Assembly: GCA_037975125.1 (NCBI GenBank)
Contig: CM075860.1
Coordinates: forward strand, 46,907,543 to 46,971,542
Direction: 5' to 3'
DNA length: 64,000 nt
DNA from: Latrodectus hesperus
Lineage: Eukaryota > Arthropoda > Arachnida > Araneae > Theridiidae
The first letter of the stretch is position 1, and each line of letters opens with the position of its first letter. The translations under genes and the position numbers were made by a program. The notes below the pieces were generated by a model. That model did not search any database and was not told the origin of the DNA. It worked only from the letters and a program-made list of their open reading frames with translations. Positions 36,329 to 49,101 of the stretch are shown here, piece by piece.

Positions 36329-36429
36329 TATACACGAAAATAGTTGTGACGTCACTCTTTGCTACTAGCTTCCAAACAACCGTTACTAAAGCCCCTATTA
36401 CATTATAAGCTATCTTTACAACGGAAATT

Positions 36430-37440
36430 CCCGTAGGCGGCTGAGTAGGTTCTCTTATTTACTCTTGTATAATTAAACTAAATTGTTGTTTTGTAAAATA
36501 GTCATACAAATAGAAAGATTGGAAACTGAATCACAATCGTGGTCCAAAAAATTCTTAAAATTTTCTCTCAAATATTTTAGAAAAAGCACTGAAACTGTGA
36601 AAATATGTAACGATTTGTTAAATAATGTACTGGGTAAATTCCAAACAATATTTTTTAAGGAAAAAAATTTATGCATGTGAATAATATAGTTTATTAAAAT
36701 TTAATAATGCCATAGATTTATTGAACAAAATTAGCAAAGTAAAATAATTGATTTTATTATTGTAAAAATGAAAAATAAAACTAAACCATGATAATTTTTG
36801 TAGAGTTTCTCATGAAACTATTGCCGAATCATTTTTAAAAATTCTAATGCTTCAGTTGTTTTTGAGAATTATTCTTTTGTTTATGCTTAAATACGTTATT
36901 CCTTTTTATATATAATAAAGATAAATATTTATACTTCTATTCACGAAGAGAATAATAAAAGCTGATGTGAGCATGACATTTATATTAGATACGTTCAGAC
37001 GTAAACATAGCTTTATCTGTTCTGAGCCAGAACATGGAGTGAAAGATCTTTATTGACTTAGATACGACTTGCTGTTATTATTGATGACACAATTAGCTAA
37101 AAATGCATATTATAATTTCTCTTCAGTTTTTGTAGATTTTAAATTATTTTTCATAGTATACAGGAAATGACACACAGTATAGCTTAAAATCTTAAATCAA
37201 TTCATTTATCTATTTGTGTGCTAAAAGATTCAGAAGTTAGCTAAATGCTAATATCGAAATTAAGTACAAAAGGTAGTTATGAAACAAATATTCTCTTCTT
37301 TTATAATTTAATAATGTCTATTGCGATGAACAATCAATGATAAGTGTTTTAGTTTTAAATCTTACCATTATTCTTTTTATGGGTTTGATAAACTAACTTC
37401 AAACTGAAGAAAATAGTTATATGCATTTTTGATTGAATTC
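36430..37440. other. Upstream region of CCDC51
   Basis: Promoter and 5' UTR are expected here. No TATA box or initiator can be picked with confidence. Confidence 0.4.
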
Positions 37441-37650
37441 ATGGCTTTTGAAATAAGATATTGTATTACTCGATGCTTTTTACAGAAAGCTCATTTTCAT
37501 ACCTCAGCTTTTCAAAGAAATCGTATTGTTAACGTTGCTGAAAAATTAGTCCAAGAAAAATGGGAAGAAAAAATGAAATATTGGATGAGAATGTATGAAG
37601 ACCTCTTTGGAATAACAAAATTATCGGAACTACATTCAAGAGTCTTAGAA
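37441..37650 (+). CDS. CCDC51: CCDC51 coding exon 1
   Basis: Residues 1-70, starting MAFEIRYC and ending LHSRVLE, donor GAA|GTGAGT. The first ATG in frame is 37441. It includes the presequence-like N-terminus and KWEEKMKYWMRMYEDLFGI. Confidence 0.88.
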
Positions 37651-40600
37651 GTGAGTTTACTTATATCAGAGATATTTATTTATAATTGGTATACTTTATT
37701 TGTAATTAATAACTGGAAAACTTACACTAATTTACTGTCCTAAATTTCTAAACTGCTTTTATTGAAGACCAATTTTAAGTTATACTTTTTTGTTATCTTA
37801 AAAATCTCTTATTCTCTTCTCTTATATGATGGATATTATAATTATATGATAACTTCCTTAAGAAATTATGGTACTTTTCCGTTTAGGCGGCGCAAATCTC
37901 GCCAAGCGAAAATTAAGTCGCCAATTGGCGACAACACACAGTATACACATAAAAATTTTTAAATAATGTTTTACATAAAAATTTTTAAATTTATATATTT
38001 AATTGTTGTTCTTGTGTTCATGCTATGCGTGGAATGATGGGTGCCAGAGCCTCAATTTATTTACCTATTATATTAGATTACAATTTATCGGGTGATGCAT
38101 ATTTCAAAATCTTATTATTTTTAAATATTTTTTATGTGAATTTGTTACGATTATTATTTTTTAAGATATATTTTTAAAATCTCATTTTTTCTAGAGAGAT
38201 TTTATGAAATTAGTAAATTTGTATATATAGCAACATAGCATAAAATAATAACATGGAAAAAAAGAGTCAAAATAAAGTTGTTGACAGTAAAAGGCCGTCA
38301 CATGTTTTGGAAACGTACCAGTAAAAGGTTACCAGCAGAGATATTCCCTATAGCGCCAGTTATATCATTTTTGCCGACTTTATCGCTTGCGCCGGCGAAA
38401 CAGAAAAGTGCCGAAATTATATATATATATTTAACATATTTGCTATTTTCCATATTATATATTTTGGAAAATAGTTAGAATTAAATCTTAAACATTAGGA
38501 TAAAACTAATCAAACTCTAACCATTTCATCTTTGATGGTGATAAATATTTTAAAAAACAGTGAAAAATAGTAGTAATTAGTATTAAAGCAATAATGAAAC
38601 AATAAAAAATATTTTATACGATTGCATAATATTGAAAGACAGTAAAAGGTGCAAAATTGCCGATGCATCTTTAACTGCTATGAGGCCTTCTTAAATCGTA
38701 AATTATGTTTGAACTATTAATGTTAAATTCATATCAATGTCTTAGTTGTTAAATTCATGAATAAATTTAGAAATTCATATTTTAGTTTTAGGCAGTTTCA
38801 CATTCATGTTTTCATACATTTTGTATTAGTTATTAATATTTCTGGTATTAATATAAAAATTGCATAAGATTTACTTGACAAATTCTGAACTAAATTGCAA
38901 ATATTTTATTTGCTTGTGAAGAGAAATGTTGATTACACAATTTTATTACAGTGGTTTGGATGTTGAAATCAAATCATTAAATGTATATATTGATTTAAAT
39001 TGCTTTATTTGAATATTTTATTTATATATATTTAAGCAAAATATATTTCCCACCAGTTTTCTTCATTGCTTTTTGTTAATTTTCATTTGATTATTACAAG
39101 ATCTCTTAAATAATCAAGCTACTTTTTAAATATTTTGCCAGGATTCGTACAATTTCTGGAATTTAAAAAATCATTTTCAGGCCCTTAAAACTCCTCGAAT
39201 TTTGACTTGACTCCATAAAAATCGGGAATTGCTTATAAAATTTTTACTTACCTTGATGTATTTATTTTTTGTTAGCTTTTGGTTTTAATATTTTAAAATA
39301 TTCAGTGAAAATTGCCCAAAATACTATTTGAGTATTAGTTCCTAATATTATCAGTAAATGACAACATAATCAATATTACATGGTTGTTTTCATAACTATT
39401 AACTAAAATAACAATCCAGTTCAGCCACAATAATTTCATGATAATTCAGCTTATTCATGACTAGATGTATTGTTTAGATTTATGTGTGTGAACTGAAGTA
39501 TGAAGTGAAGTAAACATCAACAAGATTGTTATGTTGTGCAATCAGCGGGGTGATTTTAATTGATTCTTTTTCTCTCTTTTTTTTCTTCATATTATATAAA
39601 ATTCCCTGAATATTAATATTTAAATATAAAGTTTTTGAGTTGAAATGCACTTTCTTTATTTTCCTTAGTGAAAATTGCATATAATTTCATTTTCAGGTTA
39701 TGAATTTGTTTATCAATGAAATAAAGGTTGAAATGAATTATTTAATATGCCTGATGGAAAGTGTCTTTTCAATGACCAATGAACTCTGGAAAGGCCATAC
39801 AAATTTGTGTATATGTGTGGAAAGAGAGACTTCAAAATTGCTATTGATATGACTAATGATTTTAGCTAAAAAATAACACTATGTTGTATCATCCTGGATA
39901 ACTTATCTAATATTTGTATTTATTTTGTTTTGAATAAATATATTTATGTCAAAAGAGATTGTTATATATGTAACTTGAAATACTCAATAAATTAATAGGT
40001 AGGAATCTATTGAATATTTTAAAAAACTCTAAAATTATCCATTTTTTAAACAATGTATAATCCAGTAATATAAGTAATATTGATTACTCAAATAAAAAAA
40101 TCTGTTATAGTTGTAAATTCATTAGAGGTTTTTGAAGTAATCATTAAATATAATTCTAACTTAAATAAAAAATATTCTCTTTAATTTTAGAAATTGCTTA
40201 TTTTTTATTTACAAATATAGTTGAAAAATGTTGCATGTACATAATTATATGCATATTTGGTTAATAACAATTTTTTAAATAAAATTTAAAAATTATTTAA
40301 TCTCGATACCTTTTGGAAATTTTTTATTCGATACCTAGAAAACTCCTTAAAATTCCTGGAATTTGATTTTGGAAATCTGTACGAAACCTGTTTATTTCCA
40401 AATTCTATTGCAAAGAATATTAAAAGGGAACTGAATTGAAAGTGTTGAACAAATTTTTAATTTTAATTTATGAAAAACGGGTTTTATTGCATTTATAATA
40501 AATTTAAATGCCAGATATCAAGTTCAGAAATCAAAATTAAAAATAAACTAAACTGCAGCATGACAGCATGTGTGGGCCAAGGCCTACAGTTCCCATATCT

Positions 40601-43600
40601 GTCTCTGATCAAGGGTCCTAGGCTGAGAAGCATATATTCTGTTTGGATAGAGTCAATCTAACATTAAATTCCAGTCTTTAAGTTCCCAAGCATGTTTGGT
40701 ACTCATTTTATTAACCCACTGTAGAGATGAAAGGTTAAGTTGACCTTACTCAGACCTGAATGTCCAATCTGTGCCTTGGTAGTATGAAGTTCTACCACTA
40801 TGCCTCTAGGCTTTGAGCACAGTATACACTCCTGTATAAACCAACAAGACTGATCAGATTCTTATATAGTCTAAATTTTGTTTTAGTGCTCATAACTTTG
40901 GATTTTATCTGGGTTTTAATAGCTGTTAAGATATTTTAGCTAGTGATATAGGAAGCTCTATACAATGTGTAGTCTACTTTTAATTTGAATATTTAGAGCA
41001 CTGCATCTTCAGATCATTATCTTCAGATATTTAAATATTTAAGTTGTTTTTATAAGTTAAAATTAAATTTTAAAATTTGGTGTAAAATTATAAATTTTTT
41101 TAAGAGTTCTGTTTAATTTTATTAAAGTCAAAATCTAAGTTTTGTTACAACATCAATAATTACAAGCAAGAAGTATTCTTCAAAGTATTTCTTTCTTGTA
41201 ATATTTTGTAAAGAATTTTAAATTTAGATTCTATAGAAGACAAAGAAATCTATATCTTGTGTTCGAGTTTTAAGAATGATATTCTAAATGGCTACATGTT
41301 AAAAATAAATATACAAATTAGCATACTAATCACAGTTTCTATTGTAATGTTCCTAATTTAGCTTTAATACTATAGGAATGAAAATCTGTTCACATCATAA
41401 ATAAAGACTATTTGTAAAGGAACTATATAGTATTTATATTGTAGAAGTCTGTTTTTGATTTTCTCTCCTTTAATTTAAACAAATAATGATTAAATCCTAC
41501 TTCCTGATGTGGGTGTCAAATGTCATTATAAAATTTATAATTAGGGGGAGTAAAGATTTGTATAAGTATGCTAAAATGGTTGTAAACTATTTATTAGATA
41601 TGTAAATATATTTGAACAAGTGACGGGAAAGCTTGAAAATAATAAATAATGAGCTCTATATAAATAATCAGATTTTTCTACACATGAGTATTAATGATAA
41701 ATGCACGTATATTAAATGTCTTTCTAATGGTGTTTTTTTCTATCCCCCTTTCATATTGCTTAAAAAGAAAGTGATTTATTACTATTGATGAAGATAAAGT
41801 CTTGCCTATAGAAGTTTTGCTTAGATTTTTTTTATTTTTCATATCAAAGCATTGCTTGGTGTATTTAAAGTAAATAAATTACTTATATTTCATTTGCTTC
41901 AGTTCAGCTATGAAAATTGCTGTATTATTATATTTGTATTAACAAAAAGAAAATAACACCTATAATAGGAATACTATATAAAACTTTGCAAAAACTAATT
42001 AAATTTGGCTAAAGACAACTAAGCTTTATGATTTGCTATAATAACTTATCTTACAACAAGAAATTTAATTATTTATTAGTTTTACCATCATTCAATATTT
42101 GGATGCATATAAAGTGTAACATTTTTTTGGAAAAATGTTATCGCAATTTAATTTTATTGTAGGTTCAAGAAAAGATTCAAAAAGTTCAAGAGAAACGACG
42201 AAAAATTCAAGAAGATATTTTTATAGCACAAAAAAAATTGCAAGAATCTCAAGATATTTTGCATAAAACTTCAATGGGAGATGACATGTACATAACTCTT
42301 GTTACTCAGGTATTATGAAATTTTCAAAATTAATTTAGTTTCTTCAAGCATTGAAAAAATTCAATATTTCTTATTTTGATCCTTATGAATTTTTAAATAT
42401 AGATTTCTTTTTCAATAAAAATAATTTAGTACCTAATTATAATCTTATATATTAATTACTAGTAAATATATTTATTAATTTTTCATTGATCATTGCTAAA
42501 GTAATTATTATTAGGTAGTAGGAAACAAGCCTGATATTTTTTTTTAACTTAGAACATAAAAAAGAAATAATCATTAAATAATGTATGTACTTCATTGAAA
42601 AAAATGTATGTTAAAATGAATGAAAAATCTTTGCCTGCAAAAATTTTTGATATCAGAATATTTAAATCTAAAACCCCATCTGTGCATCAATCTTTTTCAG
42701 TTATTATTTTATATTTCAGTTGTTATTTTTTCCATTATTGTTTTTTATGTAAAATGAAAAATAAATGAGTTTTTTTTCAACAATTTAAATAAAATCTTTA
42801 AATATATTTAATGGTTATAAACTATTAAACTGTAATTACTTTAAAAGCTATGCATAAGAAAATATTAAATTTTTTCTCATTATGGCTTATTTTAAAACTA
42901 ATAACAAATATATTCAATGAAAATCTTACTTTTTATTTTCTATCTTTGAAGAATAATGATTAACTATTATATTAAAAAAATGTTTGAAAAATTGCATTAA
43001 TTAAGCAGTAAAATCAAATTTAATTCCACTTTAGGGTATGTTTAATTTACACCATAGAATGTTCTAGACTTATAAATTTACTATTTATTTTCATGATGGG
43101 AAAAATTAAACATTGTGCTTGATGCACTGTAACTACAAATCTTTTGTCATTTCAGAAATAGGGAAATTTTTCACTTTTTAATTTTTTTAAATGAAAAAAT
43201 GAGTTAAGTAAATAATCTTAAATGTAAATTATATGGAATTACATAAATTAAAATCTAACATAAGAAATAATTTATTTCATAAAAAAACTATTAAATGAAA
43301 AAATATTGTTTTGTAAAATTAATTAGTTACAATATTCATTTTCAGTTTTTAATATTTAAGTTAGATCTAAAGTGAGAGCTAAACATTTTGTGTGCTTTGG
43401 GAATCAAATTTTGTAAAAGTTTTGCTCCCATAGTTTTTATGTATTAAGCATAGGAGTTGTCCTGGTTTTCTTAAAATTCTATATTTTTTAAATTACATTA
43501 GGAAATGTTCCATATCCGATAATCGTCCTGACATTCCTGAATTTTTATAGATTATACATTTTTTATTAATGTTTTTTATTAAAAAAATGAAACCAAATAT

Positions 43601-46600
43601 TCTACATGCTCTATTTTTAAAATTGGTCTCAATTTCTCTCAAATAATAAGATTACCAATGCTATAATATATTGACAACAAAAATACTGCATTATATACTG
43701 TTATAGTTTAGATCAGTGATCGGTAACCTTGTCATTCAAAAGAGCCAAATTTAGATAATTTACAGCAGAAATTTATTCAAAAACCATTTTGAATTAATTT
43801 CAACTATAAAATATCTTAACATAAGCTTTGCTTTAAAAGAAGACATTATTACTAACAGTGTTACTAACTGTTAATTAAATAAAACTTGGTATCATACTTA
43901 TATAAAGATAATAATATTTACTTAAAAAGAACTATAAATACACAAATTTGAACATTGGCATTGCATTTCTTTGGAAAGTAAGGGTAAGTCAAATTTGTGT
44001 GATGTACTTTTTTATATAAGACACAATACCAATTTCTCATCGATATGCCGATTTCTTAATTTATTCATTCTTGTTCATTTCTTATTGTTCATTCTTGAAA
44101 ATGACAGTTCACATGAATTTGTAGTCCCAAATAAGGAAAGAACAGCAGAAACTAGTTTTTGCAGTTGATCGTATGAGTCAGTAATACCTTTAAAGCAGGC
44201 AACTTGTTTTGTAAACTTGGTTCACATTTATTTCTATGAAATAGCTCTAAATCGGCACAAAGACGCTCAAATTTTGAGCTCCTAAAAGTAAAGAATTATT
44301 TTTTTTTACTTTTTAAATCAAGCAACTGCATTTCAAAGCTGCAAATATCAATATTGAAAGGGTGAAAAATTAAGTTCTGTTATCTTGACATTATGAAGTT
44401 TTATTACAAAAGCTAGCGTCGCTTTTCTGTTTCTGAAGTCTAAACCTGCTGAGAAAAGCTTTCTTCATATTTAATAGTGTTTTGAACTAACAAATGTTAA
44501 TATTAAACTTATTTTCTCAATAATATTTTAATAGGTATGGAAAGTGAATTGGCGTTTCTTTTTCAAAATCTTCAGCAAAAAGTGATGATTTGTTTCAAAA
44601 TGAAATTACTTCTTCTAACATCGAAAATACTGTTTCCTTGTAACTTACGTTTAAGCTGATTTAGATCTGAAAAGTAACATACACCATAAAATAAAATTTA
44701 TGGATCCACTGATGATTCGTTAGCTCTGCATAGTTAACTTTCTTCTCAAGAAGAAATGCTTTAATTTCAGTAAACAGTGAAATGAAACATCTTAAAATGT
44801 TTCCTCTCGATACAATAGGGTTAATCTTAATCAACAATTCCATTAGTTTGCAAATTTCTTCTGGAAATGTCTGCTCACAGTGCTTTTTGTTGAATAATAC
44901 AGTGGTAAATAAGTATCTCGTAGTTAATTTTTTCTTCCAAAATAACAACAAACCCATTTTTTACACCTGTCATACTCTTCGCCACCTCTGTTGAAATCGA
45001 GACAATTTTTTTCTAATGGAATTTGATGTTTTCAAAGCACTCAATGACAACATTTCCTATATCAGTTCCACGTGTTGTCTTTTGAGTGAAAATAATGTTC
45101 TTCTTTCGAGTCTGTTGTAGAGATAAATCGCTCAAGAAGAGAAATTTGCAATGTGTTATTTAAATCACAAGATTCGTCAACTGCTATTCATAAAGTGAAA
45201 GCCGATTTGAGATCTTCAATTTGTTGGTATGTTATGTTTACAGACATTTTTACTGTTCTATTTTTCACTATTTTAGGAGACAAAGGCATCTCTCGGATTT
45301 TTTAAAAATGTCTTCGTTATTTTTGAAATCTCGAAAAACTTCTCTTTGGATATACTTTTAAAAGAACTCTTTATATAGACTCCAGCATATGGCAGGGGTG
45401 GCCAAGCTCTTTGATAGTTCGAGCCAATTTTCAAAATTTGAAATTTTTCGTGAGCCGTAATTATACATACGTATTTAAAAGGTATGCAAAAAAGGTATTA
45501 AAATTTTTTGTAAAAAATGTTTTTTGAAATCATATTTATTGAAATCATAAATAAAAGTACAAAATATGTGTATTGAATTTAAATATTGAAAACTAAACAT
45601 ATTTTTTTTTTACTTCCCTTGATAATTCTTTAAAATTTGGCGATTAATTGGTGACAGTACTTCTTAGTAATTCTTTGAGATGTTGGTTAGTGACTACTGC
45701 TCAGTGTTTGTATTTCCCAAATTTTAAAGAGGAATAAAATGATTTACATAAGTACGTTGTTTCAAATATTGAAATATTTTGAAAAGCAGCCTTTTTTAAT
45801 TCAGGATACTTCGATTCTGGTTCGAATTTCCAAAATCCAATAATCGGCGTCGTCTTATATTTTAATTGTAGAGCCTGATCTTCTCTCGAGTACATTTATT
45901 AAGAGCCACAAATAATCCTTTAAAGAGCTACATGTGGCTCGCGAGCCGCAGGTTAGCCACCCCTGATATATGGTTTTCCTCTCTGAGCAATCTCTTAACT
46001 GAGTACAAAACTTGCAATATTAACATTGTTAGAAAATTGCACCCAGTGATTGAAAACAGAAGTTTCTTGTATCTTTTAGAATTCTTCGACTGCGTTCTTT
46101 CTTGCATCGCCAACCGGATATTTGATATGAAATGATTGGTGTTTAGTCATAAAGTGTCTTTCTAAATTAGATTTTTTGTCATGTGCCATTTTTTTCTTAA
46201 CAAATAAGACAGGTTGGAGACCATTTAAGTTTCAAAGTCATTTATGTCATATCGAAAACTATTTCGAGATGACTGATGGAGCAAAGCTGTCTCTGTCAAA
46301 ATCATCGAACTTTTTAAAGGAATGATTTCCAATTATTTTGCACCCTTTTTCTTCACTTAGCTCTTTATAAGCAGGCCCCTTCTTTATTGAATTCCAACTC
46401 TTCTCTTATAAGGCAAGATAATAAGTAATATTCCGTGCCTGGACTAAACATTTTGGAAAAGAGCAGTAACCGAGGAGCAAAGAGCCGCTTGTGGCTCACA
46501 AGCCTCGGTTTGCTGACCACTGGTTTATAGATATATAATTTAGATTATATTTATACTCAGATTAATAGTAACTTGGACTGACATTTGAATAATATAATCT

Positions 46601-49101
46601 ATATGAAACTAAGAAGTGTTTTTCTTCATATAGAACGTTTTTATTATTTCTAACAAAATTTTAAAAAAAAATTACTTATGATAAAATTATTTAATATAAT
46701 ATATATATCATGTAAAATACTTTGCTTTTGAAATAAAAACCAAGCATAATTTTACGAAAGTAAGTGGTCTAAATTTGAAAGTCAGAATATTAGAGATTTT
46801 ATTAACACTTCAGAATTGGATGGTTTGATTCAGAGATTATTGTCTTTAAACTTTAACATATCTGCGAACTTTGGAGGAAAAGAAATCAGTAGATTCTACT
46901 GATTTTGAGGGAAAAAATCACAGGAGACACTACTAGCGACATCCTTACTTCAAACAAAATGTTTAAAACGGTAGTATCGCAAAAAGACAATTTTACTCTT
47001 TAGATTATACATTCTGAGAATGATTTATGTTTGACATATTTTGTTTTAATCTTAATATTTTAATATATTCATCAACCCCATAAGGGAACTATGAAAAATA
47101 AAAAATATATGATGCTTGCAAGAAAATAAACACATCAACGTTTATGCCCCAACATTTATTTTATAGGGCAACTGTTACTACACTAATGCAATTTATAAAT
47201 ATTGAACTTATAAAATTACATAATAACATAAAATACATTATTAAATAACATTAATTCAATGACAAATACTTCTAAGAATATAGAAATTATCAAATATTTT
47301 GTCGATAAAAACATAATGCACTTCAAACTCGAATAATTCATGGCAATTTATTCTATTCATATGTTCCTGACTTAGCATTTTTTAGAAATGAATCTATTAA
47401 CTGCTGTCCAAAACATTTTTTCTAATTTTGAGAATATTTAAGCTATTTTGAGACTGTTTAAGCTACTAAAACAACTCAATAGACTTTTTCCGACAAACTT
47501 TCGGCTTATTTTAAGTTTTTCACTGAAATTGACAAAAATTAGATTTTTACACATTATCGGGAAATCGGGAGAAATGATGAAAAATCAGGAGTTTCCCGAT
47601 AAAATCAGTAGAGTTGGCAGCTATGCTTTAATTATAAAATGTTCCAATAGAACATCACACTCAAGGCTCATTAATTATTAAATAAGTTTCCATACGATAC
47701 AAAATTATAATTAGCTTGCATTGTTTTAAATTTATCTTGTAATAACTTTCTGTATTCAGTTCATGCAGAATATTACTTAAACTTTTGATGGCTACATTAA
47801 TCTCAAGTAAATTAATTTTACACTTGTCGATTTTTTTTTCTAAACTTGTTAACTGTATTATGACCATTTGATGTGATGGAAAACTTCTTATATTCATTTT
47901 AAGTGTACGATTCTGTTTAGAATATGATAAAAATGTCCAAAGTATGTTTAGTCAGAACATATCTAACTGTAGATTGTACTTTTCACATCTGTTTTTAATT
48001 TGATAAATTCTTGATCGTATTTCATTTCTGCAATTTTTTTATATTTTATTTACTTATTTATTTATTTTATTTTTTTTATTTTATTTATTTATTTTTTTCT
48101 TTACTTTTAACAATCTATCACTAATTTTATGATTTCTGTAGTCATTTTATAAAGCAGAAAATATGCTACACTCTACAAAAATACATTTATATTATATTAT
48201 TTTTATTTGATTTTATTCTGAATTTTATTTATATCCTTTCTTTATATTCTAATGTGCCACTTTTAAGAGATTTTAATTACTTATAGCTTTATTAAAATTT
48301 ACTAATAATTTTTGATTTTTTATAAAATCATTCATAGTAGTTGGTATGAATATTAATCTGAGTTAAACATTTTTATCATTAATATTATTATTATTATTAA
48401 ATTCATGTATTCTTTGCATTAGATGTTGAAATTTAAAAATATTCTTATCATATTTTGAATTACACGATTTTCATTCTTTGTAGGTACGAGAGCTTTTAAA
48501 AGAGCAGGCACGTCTGCGAGAAACATTCTCTTTGTATGATCAAACAGAAAGGGAATATCAGATGAGCTTAGCCCTTGCTATAAACAGTAGTCAAGATCAT
48601 GAGAGAACTTACAGAGAAAAAAATAAATATTTATCTTTAATAACTGGTGTTGTAGGCGGACTTATAGGGCTCCTGGGATCAAGTATAAATAATTGGCGAC
48701 ACAGGAAGGACATTAAGTTGTTTGCTAATAATATATCAAATCAAGTAACTGATTTACAGAAACATTTAGAAAAATTAAATTTACCTATAGCATCCGGTGA
48801 AAAAATAACATCCAAACCTGAATCATTGAAAACTGAGCAAATATTGGAACAACTGTATTCGCAGCAAAAGGAGTTGGAGAATAATGTTAAAAATTTAGAG
48901 CTATTATTAAATAATAAAAATTTTCTTAGTTATGAAAGCTCTGATAATATGCCAGTGGGAATACCAATGAAACAAATTATGTGTAAATTAGAAGGAAATT
49001 TAGATTCAAAATTAAAATTACATACTGCAATAAATGTTGGTATAGTTACTAGTTTGTTAGTATTAGGTTCGTTTATATTTTATATTGGTAATTCCCATTG
49101 A
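37441..49101 (+). CDS. CCDC51: CCDC51 / MITOK, mitochondrial K-ATP channel subunit, 3 coding exons
   Basis: The known family member is an inner-mitochondrial-membrane protein that forms the pore of the ATP-sensitive K+ channel with ABCB8. Exons 37441-37650, 42163-42309 and 48484-49101 give 70, 49 and 205 codons, 324 in total, then TGA. All junctions are phase 0 and GT-AG. The N-terminus MAFEIRYCITRCFLQKAHFH is basic and hydrophobic, as in a mitochondrial presequence. Exons 1-2 are rich in charged heptad-like sequence (VQEKIQKVQEKRRKIQEDI), as in the family coiled coil. Exon 3 carries a Gly-rich membrane segment, LSLITGVVGGLIGLLGS (about residues 170-186), followed by a basic NNWRHRKDIK. A second membrane segment lies near residues 300-320. 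The human protein is longer (411 residues), the main loss being between the membrane segments. A possible AATAAA is at 49190. Confidence 0.9.
37651..40550. other. CCDC51 intron 1, first part
   Basis: AT-rich intron sequence. The patch at 37860-37940 and the one at 38280-38410 (GC-richer, containing TTGGCGAC and GCCGGCGAAACAG) are unclassified. No gene is seen. Confidence 0.45.
40552..40832 (-). mobile_element. tRNA-derived SINE in CCDC51 intron 1
   Basis: Read on the minus strand, the head has an A-box-like GCATAGTGGTAGAACTTC and a degenerate B box in GATTGGACATTCAGGTCTG. The body contains TGGGTTAATAAAATGAGTAC, TTGGGAACTTAAAGACTGG and CTAGGACCCTTGATCAGAG, a layout typical of dispersed SINEs. 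Confidence 0.65.
40833..42162. other. CCDC51 intron 1, last part
   Basis: AT-rich. No further features are recognised. Confidence 0.45.
42163..42309 (+). CDS. CCDC51: CCDC51 coding exon 2
   Basis: 147 nt, residues 71-119, VQEKIQKVQEKRRKIQEDIF to MYITLVTQ, a coiled-coil segment. The acceptor is ATTGTAG and the donor CAG|GTATTA. Confidence 0.9.
42310..43713. other. CCDC51 intron 2, first part
   Basis: AT-rich. No coding motifs or repeats recognised. Confidence 0.45.
43714..46522 (-). mobile_element. hAT DNA transposon (ZBED/FAM200-like) in CCDC51 intron 2
   Basis: The left end is CAGTGATCGGTAACC and the right end, reverse-complemented, is CAGTGGTCAGCAAACC, both typical hAT termini. The flanks GTTTAGAT and GTTTATAG agree at 6 of 8 positions and fit the nTnnnnAn hAT target pattern. 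The minus-strand frame at 44957-44661 reads HCEQTFPEEICKLMELLIKI and then FLLEKKVNYAELTNHQWI, matching the ZBED5/FAM200-type transposase core, with decay elsewhere. It is antisense to CCDC51 and carries another hAT inside. Confidence 0.85.
45393..45965. mobile_element. Non-autonomous hAT nested in the larger hAT
   Basis: 573 bp. The left end CAGGGGTGGCCAAGCTCTTT and the right end, reverse-complemented CAGGGGTGGCTAACCTGC, are inverted. The flanks GCATATGG and ATATATGG match at 6 of 8 positions. It holds no transposase of its own. Confidence 0.85.
46523..48483. other. CCDC51 intron 2, last part
   Basis: AT-rich sequence with a low-complexity ATTTATTTTATT run at about 48030-48110. No gene is recognised. 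Confidence 0.45.
48484..49101 (+). CDS. CCDC51: CCDC51 coding exon 3 with both membrane segments
   Basis: 618 nt including TGA, residues 120-324. The acceptor is TTTGTAG. It starts VRELLKEQARLRETFSLYDQ. Membrane segment 1 is followed by a Lys/Arg cluster. The C-terminus ends with hydrophobic NVGIVTSLLVLGSFIFYIGN. Confidence 0.93.
   Translation, partial: VRELLKEQARLRETFSLYDQTEREYQMSLALAINSSQDHERTYREKNKYLSLITGVVGGLIGLLGSSINNWRHRKDIKLFANNISNQVTDLQKHLEKLNLPIASGEKITSKPESLKTEQILEQLYSQQKELENNVKNLELLLNNKNFLSYESSDNMPVGIPMKQIMCKLEGNLDSKLKLHTAINVGIVTSLLVLGSFIFYIGNSH

Noticed and set aside
37429..37440. Upstream start for CCDC51
   Set aside because: The frame extends only by a TTG codon; the first ATG is 37441, followed by a presequence-like N-terminus.
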